Origin: WHTI01 sp963826105 | Lineage (GTDB): Bacteria > Actinomycetota > CADDZG01 > WHSQ01 | Assembly: GCA_963826105.1 (NCBI GenBank) | Contig: CAWGWA010000008.1 | Coordinates: forward strand, 62,001-126,000 | Direction: 5' to 3' | Length of the DNA: 64,000 nt | In this document: piece by piece, positions 52,073 through 60,950 of the stretch | Numbering within the stretch: position 1 is the stretch's first letter | Layout: each line of letters begins with the position of its first letter | Made by a program: the position numbers and the translations under genes | Notes under the pieces: generated by a model | Seen by the model: the letters and a program-made list of their open reading frames with translations, nothing else | Told to the model about the DNA's origin: nothing | Database searches by the model: none

Positions 52073-53070
52073 TACTCGGCGAGCTTGCGCATCTCCTGCT
52101 CGATCCGATCCGGGTCGGGTAGGAACCAGTGCTCGAGCGTCGGCGCGTACGGCATCGCGGGTACGTGCGGCGCGCCGATCCGAACGACCGGACCATCCAG
52201 TTCGAACAATGCCCTCTCGGCGATCTGCGCCGACACCTCGGCACCGACACCGAGGAACTTGTTGTCCTCGTAGACGATCATCGCTTTGTTGGTCTTACCG
52301 ACCGACTCGAGCACGGTGTCCATGTCGAGTGGGTAGATCGACCGCAGGTCGATGACCTCGACCTCGATGCCGTCCGACGCCAGCCGGTTCGCAGCCTCGA
52401 GGCAGAAGTGGTGCATCAGCCCGTACGACACACAGGTGACGTCGGCTCCCTCGCGCACTACCTTCGCCTTGCCGAACGGGATCGTGTATCGCTCGTCGGG
52501 AACGTCGCCCTTGACCAGGCGGTAGGTCTTCTTGTGCTCGAGGTAGAGGACGGGATCGGGATCTTCGATCGCTTGGATCAACATGCCCTTCGCGTCTTCC
52601 GGGGTCGAGGGCGCGACGACCTTGAGCCCGGGAACGTGAGCGAAGAAAGCTTCGATCGATTGCGAGTGATAGAGCGCTCCGTGCACGCCGCCGCCCCAAG
52701 GCGTGCGCATGACCAACGGCAGACCGAAGTCACCGTTGCTCCGGTACCGGATGCGCGTGGCCTCCTGAACGATCTGGTTGAAGCCCGGGAAGATGAAGTC
52801 GGCGAACTGGAACTCCGCAACCGGTCTCATGTCGTCGAGCGCCAGCCCGATCGAAACTCCGGCGATGAGGCATTCGTCGAGTGGGGTGTCGATGACTCGC
52901 TCGTCCCCGAACTCTTCAAGGAACCCCATCGTGGCGCGGAACACTCCACCGCGGGCCCCAACGTCCTCGCCCAGGATGACCATCCGGTCGTCCCGCTTCA
53001 TCTCGTCGTGCAACGTGTCGTGGATCGTCTGGATGATGTTCTTCTCGGTGACACCGGTGGCGGTCATCAC
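52069..53070 (-). CDS. branched-chain 2-oxoacid dehydrogenase E1 beta subunit
   Basis: A 333-residue transketolase-type beta subunit. Features: LGEDVGARGGVFRAT, DTPLDECLIAGVSIGLAL, TPWGGGVHG and the C-terminal swivel domain with VEVIDLRSIYPLD. With E1 alpha it decarboxylates 2-oxoacids (branched-chain or pyruvate). The GTG start overlaps the E1 alpha stop (GTGA). Confidence 0.93.
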   Translation of the reverse strand: MMTATGVTEKNIIQTIHDTLHDEMKRDDRMVILGEDVGARGGVFRATMGFLEEFGDERVIDTPLDECLIAGVSIGLALDDMRPVAEFQFADFIFPGFNQIVQEATRIRYRSNGDFGLPLVMRTPWGGGVHGALYHSQSIEAFFAHVPGLKVVAPSTPEDAKGMLIQAIEDPDPVLYLEHKKTYRLVKGDVPDERYTIPFGKAKVVREGADVTCVSYGLMHHFCLEAANRLASDGIEVEVIDLRSIYPLDMDTVLESVGKTNKAMIVYEDNKFLGVGAEVSAQIAERALFELDGPVVRIGAPHVPAMPYAPTLEHWFLPDPDRIEQEMRKLAEY

Positions 53071-54092
53071 TCGACCTCCCCGGTCGGAGTTGCATAGACA
53101 TGGTTCATCGCGGTAGCGGGGTCGGGGAAGTCGGCCTCCTCGGCCGCCTTGACCCCTTCGGCCACCACCGTCTTCACCTCTTCACGGATCTCCGCGACGC
53201 GGTGCTCGTCGATGATCTCGACCGAGGCCAGGTATCGCTCGAAGGCCGGGATCGGATCCTTCGTCTTCGCCTCCTCGACCTCCTCCTTGGACCTATAGGT
53301 GCGGTCGTCGTCGTCGGACGTGTGGGAGTAGAAGCGATAGGTGCGCAACTCGATCAGGGTCGGGCCCCCTCCGGCGCGGGCGCGATCGACGGCCTCCTTC
53401 GTGAGCCGGTACGACTCGAGGACGTCGTTGCCGTCGCCTTCCACACCGGGCATGCCGTAGCCCTCCGCTCTCCGGAAGACGCGTCCCGCGACCTGCTTCG
53501 ATTCGTGGACCGAGATCGCGTACTGGTTGTTCTCGCACACCAACACCAGCGGCAGCTGGTGGATGCCGGCCATGTTCATCGCGCCGTGCCAGTCGCCCTC
53601 GGAGGTTCCGCCCTCGCCGAACCAGGTACCCACAACCGCGTCTGACTTCTTGATCTTCTTGGCGAGAGCGATGCCGGCAGCGTGGAGCGCCTGAGTCGCG
53701 ATCGGCGACGACCCCGTGATGATGTTGCGAGCCTTCGAGCCCCAGTGAGCCGGCATCTGGCGGCCACCCGAGGACGGGTCGGCGGCCTTGCCGAATAGAC
53801 CCATGAAGACCTCTGCCGGGGTTAGCCCCGCGACGAGCACGAGGGCCAGGTCGCGGTAGTAGGGGCAGAAGACGTCCTTGCCCTTCTCGAACGCCCACGC
53901 GGATCCCACCTGTGCCCCTTCATGGCCGGAGACGGGAACGACGAACGGAGCCTTGCCCTGACGGTTGAGGGCCCACTGACGCTCATCGCAGAATCGCGCG
54001 GTGAGCATGTAGCGGTACATGTCGATCAGGTCCTCTTCTTTGAGGCCTAACTCGGTATGGCGGTCCTTCCCCTCAGACAACTCTCCCCCCAT
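53067..54092 (-). CDS. branched-chain 2-oxoacid dehydrogenase E1 alpha subunit
   Basis: A 341-residue ThDP subunit. The motif GEGGTSEGDWHGAMNMAGIHQLPLVLVCENN spans the ThDP-Mg site; SGGRQMPAHWG and YRFYSHTSDDDD (phosphorylation-loop region) are closer to branched-chain than to pyruvate E1. Its first residues overlap lipB by 20 bases. Substrate preference remains to be proven. Confidence 0.92.
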   Translation of the reverse strand: MGGELSEGKDRHTELGLKEEDLIDMYRYMLTARFCDERQWALNRQGKAPFVVPVSGHEGAQVGSAWAFEKGKDVFCPYYRDLALVLVAGLTPAEVFMGLFGKAADPSSGGRQMPAHWGSKARNIITGSSPIATQALHAAGIALAKKIKKSDAVVGTWFGEGGTSEGDWHGAMNMAGIHQLPLVLVCENNQYAISVHESKQVAGRVFRRAEGYGMPGVEGDGNDVLESYRLTKEAVDRARAGGGPTLIELRTYRFYSHTSDDDDRTYRSKEEVEEAKTKDPIPAFERYLASVEIIDEHRVAEIREEVKTVVAEGVKAAEEADFPDPATAMNHVYATPTGEVE

Positions 54093-54810
54093 CGTCGATC
54101 GGACTCGGTTCCCCTTGGACGGAACCCTCTGCTGTTATCTCGAGACGGCGAGCGCGGAGATGGTCGGGGTGTGACCACACGAGCGGCCGATCGAATACCT
54201 CGGCTAGGTTCTCCGCCGCGACCGATGCCACCTGCTTCACCGGGTGCTTGATCCCCGTCTCCTGGGCGATCGAGGTCACCCATCGGTCCTGGATCCCGCA
54301 GGGGACGATGCCCTCGAACATGGACAGGTCGGTGACCACGTTGAGGGCGAACCCGTGCATCGTGATCCCCCGGGTGATCTTCACCCCGATCGCTCCGAGC
54401 TTGTTCGGACCGACCCACACTCCGGTGTTCTCCGGATCGCGCACCGCCTCGACCCCGAACGCGGCCGCGGTCCGGATGACGACCTCTTCCAGTTTCCTTA
54501 AGTAGGTCAGGACGTCGTAACGCTCGCCTAACTCGAGGATCGGGTAGCCGACCAGTTGGCCGGGGCCGTGGTAGGTCGCTCGGCCCCCGCGGTCGACGTT
54601 GTAGAGACCGATGCCCCGTCGAGCGCGCTCGGCCTCGTCATAGACGAGGTCGGCTTCGATCCCCCGACGACCGAGCGTGTAGGTCGGCGGGTGCTCGAGC
54701 AGCATCAAGGTGTCGGAGCGCTCGCCGTCGAGGCGCGCCATGAACAGTTCCCGTTGCCACGCCCAGGCGTCCGCGTAGTCGACGGTCCCCATCCACGAGG
54801 CCGTCAGCAC
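54073..54810 (-). CDS. lipB: octanoyltransferase
   Basis: About 245 residues. The conserved LLLEHPPTYTLGRRG-like stretch, VDRGGRATYHGPGQLVGYP, GAIGVKITRGITMHGFALNV and the catalytic Cys in FEGIVPCGIQ are clear. It moves octanoate from acyl carrier protein to lipoyl domains. The start is unclear: GTG 54810 has no ribosome site, while a perfect AAAGGAG lies six bases before an ATC at 54834, in the same frame, so ATC may be the true start or a miscalled ATG. Confidence 0.93.
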   Translation of the reverse strand: MLTASWMGTVDYADAWAWQRELFMARLDGERSDTLMLLEHPPTYTLGRRGIEADLVYDEAERARRGIGLYNVDRGGRATYHGPGQLVGYPILELGERYDVLTYLRKLEEVVIRTAAAFGVEAVRDPENTGVWVGPNKLGAIGVKITRGITMHGFALNVVTDLSMFEGIVPCGIQDRWVTSIAQETGIKHPVKQVASVAAENLAEVFDRPLVWSHPDHLRARRLEITAEGSVQGEPSPIDDGGRVV

Positions 54811-54869
54811 GGCCGGTTGCGCATCGTCGTTGATGCTCTGCTCCTTTGTTCTTGTTTTGCCTTGTCGTC

Positions 54870-56282
54870 CTACAAGTACTGCGACAGTTCGGACGTGAAG
54901 TCGTGCGTTTCGATCTGCTCCTTCAGGCGTGCGAGGAACTTGGCCGCTTCGGCGCCGTCGATGATCCGATGGTCCCACGAAAGCGACAGGAATCCCATGC
55001 TCCGGACCGCGATCGCGTCGTCGTCGGTGACCACCACGCGCTTCTCGATGGCCTCGAAACCGAGGATCGCGGTCTGGCCCTGCGGGATGATCGGCAGCGA
55101 GATGATCGAACCGAACGGGCCGGGGTTGGTGATGGTGAACGTGCCGCCCTGAAGATCGTCGGGCGACAGCTTCTTGGTGCGAGCCTTGACCACGAGATCG
55201 TTGATCGCCCGGGCGATACCGACGAGGTTGCGTTCGTCCGCGCCCTTCACAACCGGCACGATCAACCCGCCACCTTCGAGAGCGACGGCGATCCCCATGT
55301 TCACGTAGTGCTTGACGCGATTGCCCCCGTGCTCTTCGTCGTAGGTGGCGTTGACCTCGGGCATCTCGAGCAGCGTGTCGGAAAGGAGCTTCGCCAGCAT
55401 CGGCATATAGGTGAGGTTGAAGCCTTCCTTCTCACGGAACGCGGCCTTGGCACGCTCGCGTACTGCGACCACATCGGACCAGTCCGCTTCGACCGCGTTC
55501 CAAGCGCGGGCGGTCTCGAGATGGCTCGCGACCATGTGCTCGGCGGTGCGGCGACGGATGTTCGTCCACGGTACGAGCTCTTCGCGCCCGGTGCCCGACG
55601 GAGAAGCGGCGGGGGCGCGGCCGGCTTCCTCGCTCGGCTCGGGGGCGGGCTCGGCCTGCGCGGCGGGTTTCGCCTGGGGCTTTGCCTTGCGCTCCTCGAC
55701 GAACCGCAGGACGTCTTGTTTGCGGATCCGGCCCCCGGTCCCGGTTCCCTCGACCTCTTCGAGCGACACATCGTGCTCGTCGGCGAGGCGGCGAACGAGC
55801 GGCGAGATGATCCCCCGCTTCGAGGTGTCGCCGTCGGAGGACCCACGCTCACGGGCGGGCTCGTCGTCCTTCTCGTCTTTCTTCGGTTCTGCCTCGGACT
55901 TGGCGGCGGGCTGCTCCTCGGCGTCGGCCTCGGTGTTCTCTTCGGCATCCGCACTCTCGGCGGTGGCGGCATCGCTCTTCTCGGATGACTCGTCGGCCTC
56001 GGGCTCGCTCTTGGCGTCTCCGCCGTCATCGCCGGAGGACGAGCCGCCCTCATCGACGATAGCGATGGCGGTACCAACCGATACCGTCTCGCCCTCCTCG
56101 ACCAGGATCTCCTGGATCACTCCGGTGGCAGACGACGGAACCTCGGAGTCCACCTTGTCGGTCGAGACCTCGACGATGTACTCGTCGGCCTCCACCGAGT
56201 CGCCCTTCTTCTTCAGCCATTTGGTGATCGTGCCTTCGACGACGGTCTCGCCCAGCTGCGGCATCTTGATCTCGGTTGCCAT
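54870..56282 (-). CDS. dihydrolipoamide acyltransferase (E2)
   Basis: A 470-residue E2. One lipoyl domain with Lys43 in VSTDKVDSEV, a long Ala/Glu/Ser/Lys-rich linker (about 85-195), a peripheral-subunit binding domain (SPLVRRLADEHDVSLEEVEG), and the catalytic domain with the WDHRIIDGAEA active-site motif near the end. It is the core of the complex served by E1 alpha/beta and Lpd. The start ATG 56282 fits the lipoyl domain; the upstream open frame is not protein-like. Confidence 0.94.
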   Translation of the reverse strand: MATEIKMPQLGETVVEGTITKWLKKKGDSVEADEYIVEVSTDKVDSEVPSSATGVIQEILVEEGETVSVGTAIAIVDEGGSSSGDDGGDAKSEPEADESSEKSDAATAESADAEENTEADAEEQPAAKSEAEPKKDEKDDEPARERGSSDGDTSKRGIISPLVRRLADEHDVSLEEVEGTGTGGRIRKQDVLRFVEERKAKPQAKPAAQAEPAPEPSEEAGRAPAASPSGTGREELVPWTNIRRRTAEHMVASHLETARAWNAVEADWSDVVAVRERAKAAFREKEGFNLTYMPMLAKLLSDTLLEMPEVNATYDEEHGGNRVKHYVNMGIAVALEGGGLIVPVVKGADERNLVGIARAINDLVVKARTKKLSPDDLQGGTFTITNPGPFGSIISLPIIPQGQTAILGFEAIEKRVVVTDDDAIAVRSMGFLSLSWDHRIIDGAEAAKFLARLKEQIETHDFTSELSQYL

Positions 56283-56404
56283 CACTCCCCCTCGAGCGGT
56301 CGGCGGTGACGGCCCGGACCGCACCTTTCGCCTTCTCGGATTACGTATGAAGAGACCCAGTATCCCGCATCGGCGGGCGTTGCTGTGAGGGGCGCCCAGG
56401 CGGG

Positions 56405-56446
56405 TTGACCGAGGGGATGTGAAAGAGTATTTTCGCAAAATGCCTT
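56405..56446 (+). promoter_or_regulatory. promoter and operator of the ArsR-MFS operon
   Basis: TTGACC at 56405-56410 and TATTTT at 56428-56433 are exactly 17 bases apart. The predicted start falls on the ATG at 56440, implying a leaderless mRNA. The ATTTT-CGC-AAAAT inverted repeat (56429-56441) covers the -10 box and start codon, a good place for the repressor to act. Confidence 0.65.
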
Positions 56447-57027
56447 TCAGGGATTCCTTCGAGCTGACCGACCCGGGGGTCATGCGAGCGATGGCGCACC
56501 CGACCCGGCTCGGCATCGTCCACGTACTCGTCGACCGTCCCGCCACCGCGACCGAGTGTTCCGAGATCGTCGGCGAGAGCCCCTCGTCCTGCTCCTACCA
56601 CCTGAGGACCCTTGCCGAGCTTGGGTTCGTGGAAGAGGTCACCGGCTCTGATGGGCGCGAGCGGAGGTGGAAGCTCGTGCGCAGGAATTGGAACGTCAAG
56701 GCCGGGGCAGAGGAATCGCCGGAGTTCGCCGCCGCGTCCAACCTCCTTCGAGAAACCGCCATGGGCGTCTCCGACGGGATCGTCGATGAGTACATCGCGA
56801 CGCAGACGAGCTACTCCCCGGAATGGCAGGAGGCCGCACACTTCCTCAACTCGATCCTCTATCTCACTCCCGAGGAGTTGAACGAGTTGGGTCAGAAGAT
56901 CCTCGAGCTCGGTGCGCCCTATGCCGAGCGCGCCGGGTCTCCACCCGAGCAAAGGCCCGAGAACGCCATGCGGGTTCTGGCCCTCTTTCGAGCGGTCCCC
57001 TATCCCACGACCGGTGAGCGCGAGTGA
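56440..57027 (+). CDS. ArsR-family winged-helix regulator
   Basis: About 195 residues with the winged-helix core VMRAMAHPTRLGIVHVL, SCSYHLRTLAELGFVEEV and a C-terminal extension of about 100 residues that may bind an effector. No metal-binding Cys pair typical of metal-sensing ArsR is visible. ATG 56440 is preferred over GTG 56419 because of the promoter position. The stop overlaps the first transporter start (GTGA), so it probably controls these two genes. Confidence 0.85.
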   Translation: MPFRDSFELTDPGVMRAMAHPTRLGIVHVLVDRPATATECSEIVGESPSSCSYHLRTLAELGFVEEVTGSDGRERRWKLVRRNWNVKAGAEESPEFAAASNLLRETAMGVSDGIVDEYIATQTSYSPEWQEAAHFLNSILYLTPEELNELGQKILELGAPYAERAGSPPEQRPENAMRVLALFRAVPYPTTGERE

Positions 57028-58274
57028 AGAACCTGCTCGGCAACAAACAGTTCCGCCTGCTGCTCTCGGGTCAATCCCTCACGATGTTCGGTGACGTTGC
57101 CCTCTTCCTCGCGTTGGGCATCTGGGTCAAAGATCTAACCGGGTCGAACGGCGCGACCGGCGGCGTCTTCCTCGCGCTGTCGGTCCCGGCCTTCGTCGCG
57201 CCGTTCGCCGGCGTTTACATCGACCGGTTCTCGAGACGCATGGTGATGCTGGTCAACGACCTCGCGATCGGGGTCTTGGTCCTAGCGCTGTTCTTCGTCA
57301 CCTCCGCCGATCGCGTGTGGATCATCTACGTCGTGGCATTCATCTACGGGGGATCGCAGCAGATCTTCTTCGCGGCGCGCTCCGGACTGCTCGTGACGAT
57401 GCTGGACTCGGACGAGCTGGGATACGCCAACTCATTGCTCGAGTCGATCCGCCAGGGACTGCGGATCATCGGCCCGCTGATCGGAGCTGCTGTGTACTCC
57501 GCGTTCGGAGGAGGCGCGATCGCAGCACTCGATGCCGCTACGTTCTTCGCCTCGGCCGCGTTCCTCGGACTGATGCGTGTATCCGAAGCGGCCCGCCCCG
57601 ACGAGCGTCCTCCGTTCCGCGAGGAACTGACCGCCGGGTTGAAGCACATCGGCCGGACGCCGGCACTCAGGGTCGTGATGGTCGTGATCTGTATCGCGCT
57701 TGCGGTCATCGGACTGCTCAACGTCGCCCTGTTCGCGCTGGTCGAAGAAGGGCTCGGCCGGCCCCCTGAGTTCGTCGGGGTCATCGCGACGATCCAGGGG
57801 GCCGGCTCGATCCTCGGCGGGGTTCTGAGCGGACCGGCACTCAAGCGGATCAGCGAAGTCAACTACCTCGGTATCACTCTCGGCGCGGTGGCCGTTGGTC
57901 TAGCGATGCTGACCATCGCCTCGCTTCCGGTGATCGTCGTCGGCCTGCTCATCGTCGGCTTCGGACTCGCCGGTCACCTGGTTGCCTATATGACCCTGAT
58001 CCAGAAGAAGACGCCGGAGCATCTCCAGGGCCGTGTGTTCTCGGCCGCCGAAGCGATCCTCACGCTCCCCTACGCACTGTCCATGGGACTTGGGATCGTC
58101 CTCATCTCGGTGATGGACTATCGCCTCGTATACGTCGCCAACGGGATCGTCCTCGCCGGCGTGGGCGTCTACCTATGGTTCTGGCGCGACCCAAGCCCCG
58201 ACGCCACCGACGTCGTGACCAGCCGCCGATCTAAGGGCGCCCCGCTGCCCGCGGCCAGCGCACCGGAAGTCTGA
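57024..58274 (+). CDS. MFS transporter (first of a coupled pair)
   Basis: A 416-residue major facilitator with about twelve membrane segments. Typical pieces are LLSGQSLTMFGDVALFLALGIWV and the loop FSRRMVMLVNDLAIG. It resembles drug or macrolide exporters. Overlaps the ArsR gene by four bases and the second MFS gene by one base (TGATG). Confidence 0.88.
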   Translation: MKNLLGNKQFRLLLSGQSLTMFGDVALFLALGIWVKDLTGSNGATGGVFLALSVPAFVAPFAGVYIDRFSRRMVMLVNDLAIGVLVLALFFVTSADRVWIIYVVAFIYGGSQQIFFAARSGLLVTMLDSDELGYANSLLESIRQGLRIIGPLIGAAVYSAFGGGAIAALDAATFFASAAFLGLMRVSEAARPDERPPFREELTAGLKHIGRTPALRVVMVVICIALAVIGLLNVALFALVEEGLGRPPEFVGVIATIQGAGSILGGVLSGPALKRISEVNYLGITLGAVAVGLAMLTIASLPVIVVGLLIVGFGLAGHLVAYMTLIQKKTPEHLQGRVFSAAEAILTLPYALSMGLGIVLISVMDYRLVYVANGIVLAGVGVYLWFWRDPSPDATDVVTSRRSKGAPLPAASAPEV

Positions 58275-59515
58275 TGGAGGCTTCAGGCCGGACCTCGCTC
58301 CGAGCGCTGCTGACGGCGAACGCGATCTCGCTGACCGGCAACAAGATGACCCTCCTCGTGATCCCGTGGTTCGTGCTCGAGACGACCGGGAGTCCGTCGA
58401 GGACCGCGCTGGCAGGATTCTTCGCCTTCCTTCCGATCCCGCTGTCGAGCCTGCTGGGTGGGCCGCTTATCGATCGTGTCGGATTCAAGCGGATGAGCAT
58501 CCTCGCCGATCTGGCGAGTGCCGGAGCGGTGGCGGCGATCCCGCTGCTTCACGCGACGATCGGGATCGAGTTCTGGCAGCTGCTGGTGCTCGTGTTCCTC
58601 GGCGCGCTGTTGGACGCACCCGGAGGCACCGCCCGAGCATCACTTCTTGCCGATGTCGCCGAAGATGCGGGGACGACTCTGGAGCGAGCGACCTCATTGG
58701 AGGACGCGATCAGTCGCGCTGCGGGACTCTTCGGCGCTCCCGTCGCCGGAGTACTGATCGGCTTGATCGGGTCCGCCAACGTGCTCTGGGTCGATGCCGG
58801 TTCGTTCCTCGTTTCGGCGGCTCTCGTCATGCGCTTCGTTCACGACCGGCCGGTTACGAAAGAAGATGTCGTCGAGCCTGGCCGGTACCTCGATGAGCTC
58901 AAGTTCGGGCTCCGCTTCATCCGAAACAACCGCCTGCTCCTGATGGTCATCCTGACGATCACCGTCACGAACTTCCTCGATGGCGCGGTCGGGTCGGTCG
59001 TGATGCCGGTCTACGTGAAGGAGCGGTTCGGGGATGCGGCCAGTCTGGGCTTGATCCTAGGAGTCTGGGGCGGGGGCGCGGTCTTAGGATCACTTGCCTT
59101 CGGCCGGCTCGGGGCGCGCTTCTCTCGCCGGACCCTGTTCATCACCGGTTTCCTGGCGATAGCCGTCCAGGGCTTCGTACTGGCCGCTTTCCCACCGCTC
59201 TGGGCGATCCTTGTCTTCATGTTGGGCTCCGGCTTCCTCGCCGGGCCGATCAACCCGATCATGGGCACGGTCTTCCTCGAGCGGACTCCGAAGGAACTGC
59301 GCGGCCGCGTGATCGGAGCGTCGATCGCGACCGCGTTCATGGCGATCCCCCTCGGCGTGCTGGCGGGCGGCGGCTTGATCGAAGTATTGGGTTTGCGTCC
59401 CACCCTGATCGTGATCGGGTCGATCTACACCGCGACCGTGCTGTCCGCCCTGATCAACCCCGGAACCAAAGACCTCAACCGAGTCCCATCCGAGCCTTCC
59501 GAGGCCGCGAACTGA
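58274..59515 (+). CDS. MFS transporter (second of a coupled pair)
   Basis: A 413-residue major facilitator starting LRALLTANAISLTGNKMTLL with loop DRVGFKRMSILADL. It is related to but distinct from its neighbour. Tight overlap suggests that the two are made in equal amounts, either as separate exporters or as a heteromeric unit. It converges on pyruvate kinase. Confidence 0.88.
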   Translation: MEASGRTSLRALLTANAISLTGNKMTLLVIPWFVLETTGSPSRTALAGFFAFLPIPLSSLLGGPLIDRVGFKRMSILADLASAGAVAAIPLLHATIGIEFWQLLVLVFLGALLDAPGGTARASLLADVAEDAGTTLERATSLEDAISRAAGLFGAPVAGVLIGLIGSANVLWVDAGSFLVSAALVMRFVHDRPVTKEDVVEPGRYLDELKFGLRFIRNNRLLLMVILTITVTNFLDGAVGSVVMPVYVKERFGDAASLGLILGVWGGGAVLGSLAFGRLGARFSRRTLFITGFLAIAVQGFVLAAFPPLWAILVFMLGSGFLAGPINPIMGTVFLERTPKELRGRVIGASIATAFMAIPLGVLAGGGLIEVLGLRPTLIVIGSIYTATVLSALINPGTKDLNRVPSEPSEAAN

Positions 59516-59522
59516 GCGTGGG

Positions 59523-60947
59523 TTAGGCGCGGACGACCCGTACGAAGTCGGTGCGGCCGGCCCGGGGGCCGGGTGCCCCGGCAACCACGGCGACGAGATC
59601 ACCCGAGGCGACCACGCCGGCCGAGCGCGCTGCGGCAACGGCACGGTCGACTTCCTCGTTCGCCTCCGTGGCTTCCGGCATCGGCCCGACCTGCAGGGGC
59701 AGAACCCCCCACATCAGGGCCAGGCCCCCGAGGATCTCGGAGCGCGGGGACATCCCGACGATCGGCACCGAGGGACGGAAGGAAGCGACGCGCCGGGGGG
59801 TCGCTCCGGAGTTCGTGGGACAGAGGATCGCCGCGACACCGAGATCCTCGGCCGCCTCGACGGCCGCGTGGGCGACGGCCCACGACACCTTGTCATCCTC
59901 CATGTCTCCCTGAGCCAGCAACGATGCCCCTCGGGGCCACGTTTCGGCGACGGCGGCCGTCTGAGCCATCGTCTCGACGACGAGGGCGGGATGATCCCCG
60001 ATCGCGGTCTCCTCCGAAAGCATCAGTGCGTCGGTTCCGTCGATCACTGCGTTCGCGATATCAGCGATCTCCGCGCGCGTAGGAAGTGGTGCGTGCGTCA
60101 TCGACTCGAGCATCTGCGTCGCGGTGATGACCGGCTTGCCCGCCCGGTTGCACATGCTGATGATCTCCTTCTGCAGCAGTGGCACCCGTGTGAGCGGGGT
60201 CTGGATCCCGAGATCGCCGCGCGCGACCATCACGGCATCGGCTGCGGCGACGATGAAGGGGAGTTCGTCAACCGCGGAGCGAGTCTCGATCTTCGCAACC
60301 AGCAACGGCCGGTGCCCGCGCTTCGGCAGCGCAGCGCGCACGCGCTCGACGTCATCGGCGTTCCGTACGAACGAGAGGCCGACGAGATCGACCTTTAGCT
60401 TCAACGCAAGTTCAAGCGCGGCCTTGTCCCCATCGGTGAATGCCTGAAGGTGATGCTCGGAGCGCGGCAGGTGCATCCCCTTGCGCGATCGAAGAGGGCC
60501 TCCACGCATCACGGTCGTTGCGATTTCGTCCTCGGTCACTTCTTCGACGAAGAGGACGATCTCGCCGTCTGCAAGGAAGATGTCGTCGCCCTTAGAGACC
60601 ATCGCGGGGAGTCCTTGGACCGTGGTCGAGACCCGATGCTCGTCCCCCTCGAGATCGCGCGAGGTCAGCACGAAGCGTTGGTCGGTGGTCAGGAAGACCT
60701 CGTCATCGCGGACCGGCCCCGATCGCATCTTCGGTCCCGGCAGGTCGGCCAGGACCCCCACGATCCGGCCCTTCTCCGCGGCAACCTCGCGCGCCAGACG
60801 CGCGGTGCGGGTGTGACGCTCGGGATCCGCGTGAGCGAAGTTCAGCCGGAAGACATCCGCGCCCGCGGCAACGAGCGTCTCGAGGGGCTCCCTCTCGTTG
60901 CTCGCGGGACCGAGCGTCGCAACGATCTTCGTCCGGCGCTCGGTCAA
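59523..60947 (-). CDS. pyk: pyruvate kinase
   Basis: A 474-residue glycolytic enzyme. Conserved strings include RTKIVATLGPASN, MVARGDLGIQTPL, KPVITATQMLESM and MLSEETAIGDHP. It makes pyruvate and ATP from phosphoenolpyruvate. The N-terminal motif reads RLNFAHAD, where RxNFSHG is usual. It ends seven bases from the MFS pair and starts three bases after lpd. Confidence 0.96.
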   Translation of the reverse strand: MTERRTKIVATLGPASNEREPLETLVAAGADVFRLNFAHADPERHTRTARLAREVAAEKGRIVGVLADLPGPKMRSGPVRDDEVFLTTDQRFVLTSRDLEGDEHRVSTTVQGLPAMVSKGDDIFLADGEIVLFVEEVTEDEIATTVMRGGPLRSRKGMHLPRSEHHLQAFTDGDKAALELALKLKVDLVGLSFVRNADDVERVRAALPKRGHRPLLVAKIETRSAVDELPFIVAAADAVMVARGDLGIQTPLTRVPLLQKEIISMCNRAGKPVITATQMLESMTHAPLPTRAEIADIANAVIDGTDALMLSEETAIGDHPALVVETMAQTAAVAETWPRGASLLAQGDMEDDKVSWAVAHAAVEAAEDLGVAAILCPTNSGATPRRVASFRPSVPIVGMSPRSEILGGLALMWGVLPLQVGPMPEATEANEEVDRAVAAARSAGVVASGDLVAVVAGAPGPRAGRTDFVRVVRA

Positions 60948-60950
60948 GAC

